6,488 nt of DNA, taken from the NCBI GenBank assembly GCA_002367355.1, contig DFBQ01000048.1, positions 1-6,488 of the forward strand. Reading direction: 5' to 3'. The notes under the pieces are model-generated. The model made no database searches. It was not told the origin of the DNA and was given only the letters and a program-made list of their open reading frames with translations. Positions 1 to 4,490 of the stretch are shown piece by piece. How positions within the stretch are numbered: position 1 is the stretch's first letter; every line of letters begins with the position of its first letter. Source of the stretch: Deltaproteobacteria bacterium UBA3076. GTDB lineage: Bacteria > Desulfobacterota > Dissulfuribacteria > Dissulfuribacterales > UBA3076. A program made the position numbers and the translations under genes.

Positions 1-19
1 CTTCTGCCAAAATTCTGGC

Positions 20-40
20 TCAACCGGAATTTGTGTGATG
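20..40 (+). repeat. TCAACCGGAA-family repeat, copy 1
   Basis: TCAACCGGAA followed by TTTGTGTGATG. A second direct copy begins 31 bases later at 51, and 18 of the first 21 bases agree. Further copies lie inverted at 368-388 and direct at 6047-6065. The shared pattern is roughly TCAACCGGAA-N3-RTGTGR. I read it as a terminal repeat of a transposable element that may extend left of the window, but a protein-binding site is not excluded. Confidence 0.6.
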
Positions 41-101
41 CCCAAACCCGTCAACCGGAATCAGTGTGGTGTATAAAATCAACCTGTTACGCAAAACATT
101 G

Positions 102-250
102 GTAATTTCTCAATAAGTCCGGGCAAATCATATTTTGCGACTATCTAATGGATTCCCGCCTTCGCGGGAATGACGGGCGCTCACACCCAATCGTCATTCC
201 CGCGAAGGCGGGAATCCAGTGACTGGTACCCGGACTTATTGAGAAGTTAC
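102..250. mobile_element. IS66-type miniature inverted-repeat element (MITE), 149 bp
   Basis: Bases 102-123 and 229-250 are 22-bp inverted repeats with a single mismatch. Read inward, both ends start GTAA and continue to CTCAATAAGTCCGGG. The element is bounded immediately outside by an exact 8-bp direct repeat, AAACATTG (94-101 and 251-258). Ends beginning GTAA together with 8-bp target duplications are characteristic of the IS66 family. The element has no coding capacity, so it would have been moved in trans by an IS66 transposase that is not in this window. Its core (149-218) is a long hairpin. The boundaries are seen directly; the family assignment follows from the ends and duplication length and was not confirmed by search. 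Confidence 0.8.
149..218. repeat. Long hairpin of two ATTCCC-N8-GGGAAT repeats
   Basis: Bases 149-175 and 192-218 are perfect 27-bp inverted copies around a 16-nt loop. Each arm is itself a partial palindrome: ATTCCCGCCTTCGCGGGAAT at 152-171 and its complement at 196-215. This matches the ATTCCC-N8-GGGAAT pattern known as dRS3 in Neisseria, and similar repeats are scattered in many bacterial genomes. As DNA it could extrude a cruciform; as RNA it would fold into a very stable stem. It occupies the middle of the 149-bp miniature element. Confidence 0.85.
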
Positions 251-293
251 AAACATTGCTAATATATCAACGGTTTAACAAAGGTATAAAGGG

Positions 294-323
294 TAAAAAA
301 TGCCAATATTTTAATATTGGCAT
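294..323 (-). terminator. AT-rich palindrome, terminator-like on the minus strand
   Basis: ATGCCAATATT (300-310) and its exact reverse complement (313-323) enclose a 2-nt loop. Read on the minus strand, the hairpin runs directly into six T residues (295-300), the layout of an intrinsic terminator. The stem is AT-rich and therefore weak, and no minus-strand gene is visible upstream of it here. It may instead be a structural or binding palindrome of the surrounding repeat element. Confidence 0.35.
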
Positions 324-432
324 AACCACCTGTAAAACAACGAATAATTGACAAAAAGGGGATAATTTATCACACCAGTTCCGGTTGACCCTGAATTTGT
401 TGTTTGGCGTTTTTCTGAAAAAAGAGAATTTT

Positions 433-443
433 TATACTATAAA
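433..443 (+). promoter_or_regulatory. Possible -10 region for the PEBP gene
   Basis: TATACTATAAA lies 35 bases before the GTG start and contains two overlapping -10-like hexamers (433-438 and 438-443). No good -35 box lies at 16-18 bp; the nearest T-rich stretch is at 410-415. Weak call based on composition and position. Confidence 0.3.
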
Positions 444-477
444 TTTAGTTTAAACAAAGGAAAAGGGGGTAAACTAA

Positions 478-915
478 GTGAAACTAGAGAGTGTTTTTGA
501 AAATAATGGGTTTATGCCTGCGAAATATACATGCGATGCCGGGGACAATAATCCAGAATTCATAATAGAAGATGTGCCGGAAAAGACAAAGAGTTTTGCT
601 ATGACAATGGAAGACCGCGACTCTCCAATAAGAGTAATGGTTCACTGGATTATCTTTAATATCCCAGCGGATATAAGAGAAATAAAGGAAAATACTGTTC
701 CTCAAGGAAGCATACAGGGAACAAATGATTTTGGGAAGCAAAGTTATAAAGGACCTTGTCCTGATTCGGCTATACATAGATATGAATTCAAGCTGTTTGC
801 TCTAGATAGAGTCCTCGAAGTTGATGAAAAAACGAAAAAAGCCGAGTTGGAAAATTTAATAAGGGGTCGTACTCTGGCAGAAGCAGTATTAACAGGATTA
901 TACTCAAGAGACTAA
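478..915 (+). CDS. PEBP / YbhB-YbcL family (Raf kinase inhibitor-like) protein
   Basis: A 145-aa protein of the bacterial phosphatidylethanolamine-binding fold, close to the usual length of cytosolic YbhB-type members. Visible family landmarks are the ligand-pocket loop D46-R-D48 (usually DPD), H56-W57, G92-PCP and H100-RYEF followed by ALD (108-110). No signal peptide is present, so it should act in the cytoplasm. Bacterial members have no settled biochemical role. The GTG start is supported by AGGGGGT (464-470), 7 nt upstream, and by the match of the N-terminus to the family. The DNA is visibly richer in A and T (many AAA, AAT and ATA codons) than the operon downstream, and the gene follows directly on a block of mobile repeats, so recent acquisition is possible. 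It is monocistronic, ending before the terminator at 1062-1097. Confidence 0.9.
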   Translation: MKLESVFENNGFMPAKYTCDAGDNNPEFIIEDVPEKTKSFAMTMEDRDSPIRVMVHWIIFNIPADIREIKENTVPQGSIQGTNDFGKQSYKGPCPDSAIHRYEFKLFALDRVLEVDEKTKKAELENLIRGRTLAEAVLTGLYSRD

Positions 916-1061
916 AAAAGCGCAGTGTATTTGGTGGGGTACATGAGCATTTTTGACCTGTCTGCGTGCGACGCACAGGCAGGCGAGCAACGCAGCCATC
1001 GGGACATTGATCCCGGAACGGCAGTTCTGACAAAAGATGGGTTTTGCAAATGGCTCTAAAG
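916..1061. other. Intergenic region with GC-rich hairpins, repeat-like
   Basis: This stretch is markedly more GC-rich than the gene before it. Bases 957-983 form an imperfect hairpin: CCTGTCTG pairs with CAGGCAGG (one G-T pair), then a 2-nt bulge (CG), TGC with GCA, and a GAC loop. It looks like a once perfect palindrome that lost two bases from one arm. A smaller hairpin lies at 1000-1015 (CGGGA/TCCCG). I take the block as a decayed dispersed repeat. It matches no tRNA or riboswitch that I recognise. Confidence 0.4.
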
Positions 1062-1097
1062 AAAAGGCGGCAGCTAAAGCCGCCTTTTCTTTTTTTG
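1062..1097 (+). terminator. Intrinsic terminator, probably bidirectional
   Basis: A perfect 10-bp stem, AAAAGGCGGC (1062-1071) with GCCGCCTTTT (1079-1088), encloses a 7-nt loop and is followed by C and seven T residues (1089-1097). It ends transcription from the PEBP gene. Its AAAA-starting stem also yields a T-tract on the minus strand, and the convergent hsp20 gene stops 24 bases away, so it probably serves both genes. Confidence 0.9.
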
Positions 1098-1120
1098 GGA
1101 AGATTGGGATAGGAATAACT

Positions 1121-1558
1121 CTATTTGATTTCGATCTGTTTTGCCTTTATTTCTTCCTTCTTGGGGAGGGTAATTTTTACGACACCTTTATCGTAGGACG
1201 CCTCTATTTTATTGGAATCCACTGATACAGGAACTCTGATGCTCCTGGAAAAAGCTCCGTAACGGGTCTCAATGCGATGGAAGTTCTCTTTTTTTTCCTC
1301 GATTTTTTGTTTCTTTTCCCCCTTTATTGTCAACAGGTCACCAGAGAGAGATATGTCAATATCCTTGGGTTCCATGCCTGGGATTTCTGCTTTTACGATA
1401 AGGAAATCCTTTGTCTCTGATACATCCAAAGCAGGCATCCATTCCCCTTTCATGGGCAGAAATTCTCTTTCACCGGCCAAATTCCCCCAAAGGTCCTCCA
1501 TCTCCCTTCTAAGATTGCTCAGTTCACGTAATGGTCTCCAAGGTGCAATTTCAAACAT
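1121..1558 (-). CDS. Small heat shock protein, Hsp20 / alpha-crystallin family
   Basis: A 145-aa ATP-independent holdase that binds unfolding cytoplasmic proteins as part of a large oligomer. From the chosen start, residues 1-39 form a variable N-terminal arm and about 40-132 the alpha-crystallin domain. Landmarks are IPGMEPKDI (59-67), LTIKGEK, the signature around R95-IETRYGAFSRSIRVP (95-110) and the GVVKITLP strand (125-132). The C-terminal I142-E-I144 is the I-x-I motif that plugs neighbouring subunits. An upstream in-frame ATG at 1591 would add 11 residues, but the ATG at 1558 has a near-perfect Shine-Dalgarno sequence 8 nt away and gives the typical MFEIAPWRP-like beginning. It is transcribed divergently from the trehalose operon and convergently to the PEBP gene. 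Confidence 0.95.
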   Translation of the reverse strand: MFEIAPWRPLRELSNLRREMEDLWGNLAGEREFLPMKGEWMPALDVSETKDFLIVKAEIPGMEPKDIDISLSGDLLTIKGEKKQKIEEKKENFHRIETRYGAFSRSIRVPVSVDSNKIEASYDKGVVKITLPKKEEIKAKQIEIK

Positions 1559-1566
1559 GGTATGAA

Positions 1567-1574
1567 CCTCCTCC
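1567..1574 (-). promoter_or_regulatory. Strong ribosome binding site deciding the hsp20 start
   Basis: Read on the minus strand the sequence is GGAGGAGG, ending 8 nt before the ATG at 1558. It lies downstream of the alternative ATG at 1591, which has no comparable site. The shorter 145-aa product is therefore the likely one. Confidence 0.8.
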
Positions 1575-1600
1575 GTTTTTAATTCGATCAAATATATTTT

Positions 1601-1631
1601 ACTTAAAAAATAAGTTCGATGTTTTTTAAGT
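1601..1631. promoter_or_regulatory. Perfect inverted repeat over the hsp20 promoter, candidate operator
   Basis: ACTTAAAAAA (1601-1610) and TTTTTTAAGT (1622-1631) are exact 10-bp inverted half-sites separated by 11 bp. Their centres are 21 bp apart, about two helical turns, as expected for a dimeric DNA-binding protein on one face. The half-sites cover the predicted -10 and touch the -35 box, so binding would occlude RNA polymerase. The regulator is unknown. Confidence 0.45.
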
Positions 1632-1634
1632 CAA
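1607..1634 (-). promoter_or_regulatory. Putative sigma-70-type promoter of hsp20
   Basis: On the minus strand, TTGACT (1634-1629) and TATTTT (1612-1607) are separated by 16 bp. This predicts a start near 1600 and a leader of about 42 nt. Neither a CIRCE element nor a sigma-32 CCCCAT-type -10 box is seen, so control is probably by something other than HrcA or RpoH. An inverted repeat overlaps both boxes. Confidence 0.55.
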
Positions 1635-1656
1635 GGGATTTTCTATTTTTCTTTAT

Positions 1657-1685
1657 TTGCCCGCTTAAGGGAAAGTGGATATAGT
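1657..1685 (+). promoter_or_regulatory. Putative promoter of the trehalose operon
   Basis: TTGCCC (1657-1662) and TATAGT (1680-1685) are separated by 17 bp, a reasonable sigma-70 layout with a good -10 and a weaker -35. Transcription would begin near 1692, inside the short palindrome AGCATATGCT (1686-1695). The leader of about 43 nt ends in GGAGGT (1721-1726), 8 nt before the first ATG. Confidence 0.5.
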
Positions 1686-1734
1686 AGCATATGCTGTTCT
1701 GATATTAAGGAAAGACTAAAGGAGGTCCCTTGGC

Positions 1735-2424
1735 ATGGCTGAACAAGCTGATGATAAAAGCCCACTTACTCAACCCTTCAACATAAGGGATTGCGCACTT
1801 GTATCCATGGCCACTGGTTACAAGGCCCAAAACTTGAGAGAATTTAAGGAAGGGCTGCTGAGGGTCCATGAGGGCAGCATATATCATCATTTCTGGGGAC
1901 GTTTTTTAGAGCCCCAGTTCGACGAACCTGAGTACAGTAACGATTTTGCAGCCTGGATATACCACCGTCTTAACGAAAAGGCCTTGGCAGAGAAGCTGAG
2001 TGTTATTGATCCTACTGATTATGAAGATATTGAGTCTGTCAGGCAGGAGTTGGTGGAACGGACAGAAGACAGGCTGTACGAGAATGAATTTGTGCCCTGG
2101 ACAAGGGCCGATGAGCAATTTCATTTTGTCCGCTCCCAGATAGTGGTCTTGGATACCGGGCGTTATCTGGAGATACCGTCAGATTTGCAGGTCGCAGTGC
2201 CGGAAATGACCATCGGCAGCATATTTTATCACTTCATAGATGCCCGGAAGAGAACGGAAGACGGAAGTGACGACTTTAGCGCCTGGTTGACAGGGTGGGG
2301 TGACACATATAATGATCTCAGGCTTAAGCTCATGGCTGTTGACCCATTCTTTTCTTCTCTGAAAGAATTGCGTTTTATGGTCACCGAGGTGCTGGAGGAA
2401 TACTTCAGCGGAGGGAACTCATGA
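1735..2424 (+). CDS. DUF5752-like protein, internally duplicated, partner of TreT
   Basis: A 229-aa soluble protein with no signal peptide or membrane segment, acidic overall. I recognise it as resembling DUF5752, a family of unknown function found beside glycosyltransferases; the name is from memory. It consists of two similar halves. Residues about 15-114 (NIRDCALVSMATGY..., GSIYHHF 47-53, NDFAAWI 69-75, SVIDP 89-93) align with 129-224 (FVRSQIVVLDTGRY, GSIFYHF 161-167, DDFSAWL 179-185, MAVDP 200-204). Each half closes with a charged, probably helical stretch containing VRQELVE or VTEVLEE. The ATG at 1735 has a strong GGAGGT 8 nt upstream. Its stop overlaps the treT-like start (ATGA, 2421-2424), implying translational coupling. 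Association with, or regulation of, the downstream enzyme is a plausible role but is inferred from position only. Confidence 0.85.
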   Translation: MAEQADDKSPLTQPFNIRDCALVSMATGYKAQNLREFKEGLLRVHEGSIYHHFWGRFLEPQFDEPEYSNDFAAWIYHRLNEKALAEKLSVIDPTDYEDIESVRQELVERTEDRLYENEFVPWTRADEQFHFVRSQIVVLDTGRYLEIPSDLQVAVPEMTIGSIFYHFIDARKRTEDGSDDFSAWLTGWGDTYNDLRLKLMAVDPFFSSLKELRFMVTEVLEEYFSGGNS

Positions 2425-3662
2425 GCGAACTCCTTGATCCTTACGCAGAAGTGGCAGGCCGGGACGTAGTAAATCACCTTTACCAGTTGGCTGCTCCCCT
2501 CAAAGGCATGAAGGTTGTTCATGTAAATTCCACCAGGGAAGGTGGAGGAGTGGCTGAGATCCTCAGGAAACTGGTTCCGATGATGGATGCCCTGGGCCTT
2601 GATGTGAAGTGGGAAGTATTGGAGGGTAGCCCTGATTTTTATCAATGTACCAAGGGGTTTCACAATGCCGTCCAGGGCTTTCCAACAGAGCTGTCCGAGT
2701 CCATGCTGGAGGCCTATGAGACCGTTAATGCAGAGAATGCCGAGCGACTTCGGCCTGTCCTTGAAGAGGCTGATTTTGTCTTTATACATGATCCGCAACC
2801 AGCGCCATTTCTCAACTTCTGCCCCAATAGGCGTGGAAAGTGGGTATGGAGGTGTCATATAGACTGCAGCCGTCCATATCGTCCGGTATGGAAGTATTTA
2901 AAAAAGTGGGTTCAGGACTATGATGCCAGTATTTTCTCTCTGGCGCAGTTTGCTCAACTCCTGCCTCATCCCCAGTACCTGATCGCCCCCAGCATAGATC
3001 CATTGAGTGAAAAAAACATTGATCTTCCCGAAGAGGAGATCAGGGGAGTCTTTGACCAATTCGGTCTGAAGCCGGATTTGCCCCTTATTTTGCAGGTCTC
3101 CCGTTTTGACCGGTTTAAAGACCCTCTTGGCGTAATAGAGGCTTACAAACAGGCCAGGAAGATGGTGCCCTTGCAACTGGTTTTGGCAGGTGGCGGTGCC
3201 ACTGATGACCCTGAAGGTGAAAAGGTGCTTGAGGAGGTCAGAAAGGCTGCGGAAGACAACGAGGACGTCCATGTATTGCTTCTTCCGCCTGATGCCCACA
3301 GGACTATTAATGCCTTGCAGCGGGCCTCTGATATTGTGCTTCAAAAGTCCATAAAGGAGGGCTTTGGGCTCACTGTTACAGAGGCAATGTGGAAAGGAAA
3401 ACCAGTGATCGGGGGAGACACAGGTGGAATTCGTCTCCAGGTAGTAGATCACTTTACCGGTTTCAGGGTAAGAAGTCCTGAGGGCGCTGCCCTGCGCATC
3501 CGTTATTTGCTGCACCGCATGGACAGGTCGGAAGAGATGGGCGCCAGGGCGAGGCGCCTTGTTCTTGAAAATTTTCTTCTGACACGGCACCTGAGGGAAT
3601 ACCTTGCATTGATGATCGGTGTGCTTCACGGTCTTGAAGAACGGATAGATATGGTACAATGA
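2421..3662 (+). CDS. treT: GT4 glycosyltransferase, trehalose synthase TreT type
   Basis: A 413-aa two-Rossmann-domain (GT-B) retaining glycosyltransferase of family GT4. The TreT reaction joins NDP-glucose and free glucose to give trehalose and NDP, reversibly, in the cytoplasm. The N-terminal acceptor domain shows the glycine loop HVNSTREGGGVAEIL (34-48), HDPQP (123-127) and RCHID (144-148). The C-terminal donor domain shows APSID (189-193), VSRFDRFKDP (226-235) and the nucleotide-sugar site KEGFGLTVTEA (312-322, with E313 and E321), then GGDTGGI (331-337). The length matches known TreT enzymes of about 410-415 aa. The start overlaps the previous stop and has GGAGGG at 2410-2415. Its end overlaps the otsB start (ATGA, 3659-3662). 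Neighbouring otsB and otsA strengthen the trehalose assignment; another acceptor cannot be excluded from sequence alone. Confidence 0.88.
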   Translation: MSELLDPYAEVAGRDVVNHLYQLAAPLKGMKVVHVNSTREGGGVAEILRKLVPMMDALGLDVKWEVLEGSPDFYQCTKGFHNAVQGFPTELSESMLEAYETVNAENAERLRPVLEEADFVFIHDPQPAPFLNFCPNRRGKWVWRCHIDCSRPYRPVWKYLKKWVQDYDASIFSLAQFAQLLPHPQYLIAPSIDPLSEKNIDLPEEEIRGVFDQFGLKPDLPLILQVSRFDRFKDPLGVIEAYKQARKMVPLQLVLAGGGATDDPEGEKVLEEVRKAAEDNEDVHVLLLPPDAHRTINALQRASDIVLQKSIKEGFGLTVTEAMWKGKPVIGGDTGGIRLQVVDHFTGFRVRSPEGAALRIRYLLHRMDRSEEMGARARRLVLENFLLTRHLREYLALMIGVLHGLEERIDMVQ

Positions 3663-4456
3663 GAGTCCTTTCTCCAGGACTGGACATTTTATGGTTTTGG
3701 GATTTATTGACGAGAAGTAAAAACAGGGCCTTACTCCTTGACTATGATGGCACGCTTGCCCCTTTCAGAGTGGAGCGGGATAAGGCGGTGCCATATTTTG
3801 GGATAAGGAAGATCCTTGAAAAAATAATAGCTACTGGTGGTTGCAGGGTCGTTGTAATAAGCGGAAGGAGCGTGGAAGACCTCCTGCCCCTGCTGGGACT
3901 GCAAGTCACTCCCGAGATATGGGGGGCACACGGCAGGGAAAGGCTTTATGCAGACGGTGCATACAAGATTTTGCCTGTTGAGGCGAAAGCGGATAAGGCC
4001 TTGAAAGAGGTCCTTGATTGGGCCGGAGCATCAGGTCTGGAGCCCTGTTGTGAGCTAAAGCCGGGCTGCATTGCATTCCATGTGCGGGGTCTCTCACCAG
4101 AGAAAGCAGAGGAAATCTTGACACAGGTCCGTAGCGTTTCGTCTTCTTTGGAACAAGGGCATAGTCTGGGTCTCCATATATTTGACGGTGGGCTTGAGCT
4201 CAGGGCGACTGGATGTCACAAGGGTCAAGCAGTTGAAACTATTTTTCAGGAATCAGGGTCAGATATGGTTGCTGCATATCTCGGAGACGATAGAACTGAT
4301 GAGGACGCCTTTCGCGCCATAAAGGGCAGGGGTATCGGGGTCTTGGTCAGGTCCGAGTTAAGGACTACGGAAGCGGATCTTTGGATAAAGCCTCCAGAGG
4401 AACTTCTGCAATTTCTTTCAGAATGGGCCCGGGCATGTAACATTAGAAGACTATAA
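3659..4456 (+). CDS. otsB: Trehalose-6-phosphate phosphatase OtsB
   Basis: A 265-aa HAD-superfamily phosphatase, the usual length for bacterial OtsB, converting trehalose-6-phosphate to trehalose in the cytoplasm. HAD motif I is D28-Y-D30-GTLAPF, with D28 the nucleophile and D30 the general acid-base. Motif II is S68 in VISGR, motif III is K188 in CHKG, and motif IV is GDDRTDED (209-216) for magnesium. The cap region includes HGRE (91-94) and KPGCIAFHVRG (134-144). The ATG is in a 4-bp overlap with the TreT stop and has only a weak Shine-Dalgarno sequence, so it is probably translated by ribosomes finishing the upstream gene. It precedes otsA by 31 nt. All expected catalytic residues are present. 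Confidence 0.95.
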   Translation: MRVLSPGLDILWFWDLLTRSKNRALLLDYDGTLAPFRVERDKAVPYFGIRKILEKIIATGGCRVVVISGRSVEDLLPLLGLQVTPEIWGAHGRERLYADGAYKILPVEAKADKALKEVLDWAGASGLEPCCELKPGCIAFHVRGLSPEKAEEILTQVRSVSSSLEQGHSLGLHIFDGGLELRATGCHKGQAVETIFQESGSDMVAAYLGDDRTDEDAFRAIKGRGIGVLVRSELRTTEADLWIKPPEELLQFLSEWARACNIRRL

Positions 4457-4477
4457 TTTTGGTTACATAGAAGAAAC

Positions 4478-4490
4478 GGAGGAATGTGTG
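4478..4490 (+). promoter_or_regulatory. Ribosome binding site and GTG start of otsA
   Basis: GGAGG (4478-4482) lies 5 nt before the GTG at 4488. An ATG at 4484 is out of frame. The first conserved OtsA block (VSNRLPIRL) begins at residue 11, so no downstream start is possible without losing it, and GTG at 4488 is the best choice. Confidence 0.75.

Larger units (their letters stand above)
94..258. repeat. 8-bp target-site duplication AAACATTG flanking the MITE
   Basis: AAACATTG at 94-101 and again at 251-258 lie exactly against the two ends of the 102-250 element, with no intervening base. Removing one copy plus the element would restore a continuous host sequence. The perfect match suggests that the insertion is fairly recent. 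Confidence 0.8.
50..389. mobile_element. Inverted-repeat-bounded non-coding element (TCAACCGGAA ends)
   Basis: The left end reads GTCAACCGGAA at 50-60 and the right end is its exact reverse complement at 379-389. Weaker similarity continues inward: TCAGTGTGGTG on the left against CTGGTGTGATA read inward from the right. No credible reading frame lies inside. About 157 bases of the span come from a later insertion with its target duplication (102-258), so the original element would have been about 183 bp. I see no clear target duplication outside the ends. The same repeat borders the small HTH gene at 6057-6428, so this may be a non-autonomous derivative of that gene's element. That link is inference. 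Confidence 0.55.

Noticed and set aside
149..218. CRISPR-like repeats
   Set aside because: There are only two copies, in inverted orientation, forming a hairpin. There are no regularly spaced direct repeats and no spacers.
149..218. Intrinsic terminator
   Set aside because: The hairpin is strong but has no T-tract on either strand, and it is the core of a transposed element.
943..1059. 38-codon frame starting MSIFDLSACDAQAGEQ, ending just before the terminator
   Set aside because: It is preceded by GGTGGGG only 2 nt from the ATG and lies over a GC-rich hairpin repeat. The frame probably arises from the repeat sequence, with no recognisable protein features.
1020..1088. Riboswitch (c-di-GMP-like) near GCAAATGG and AGCTAAAGCC
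   Set aside because: The conserved GEMM core and flanking stems are absent. The structure is a simple terminator between convergent genes, with no gene to regulate downstream.
1559..1591. Longer hsp20 start at 1591 (adds MIELKTEEVHT)
   Set aside because: The strong ribosome binding site at 1567-1574 lies inside this extension and serves the ATG at 1558. The extension would also start almost at the predicted transcription start.
2229..2858. Minus-strand 209-codon open frame
   Set aside because: It lies antisense to the DUF5752-like and TreT genes, which have strong family matches. Its translation has no family features.
2898..3659. Minus-strand 253-codon open frame
   Set aside because: It is an antisense shadow of the TreT gene with an improbable amino-acid composition and no motif.
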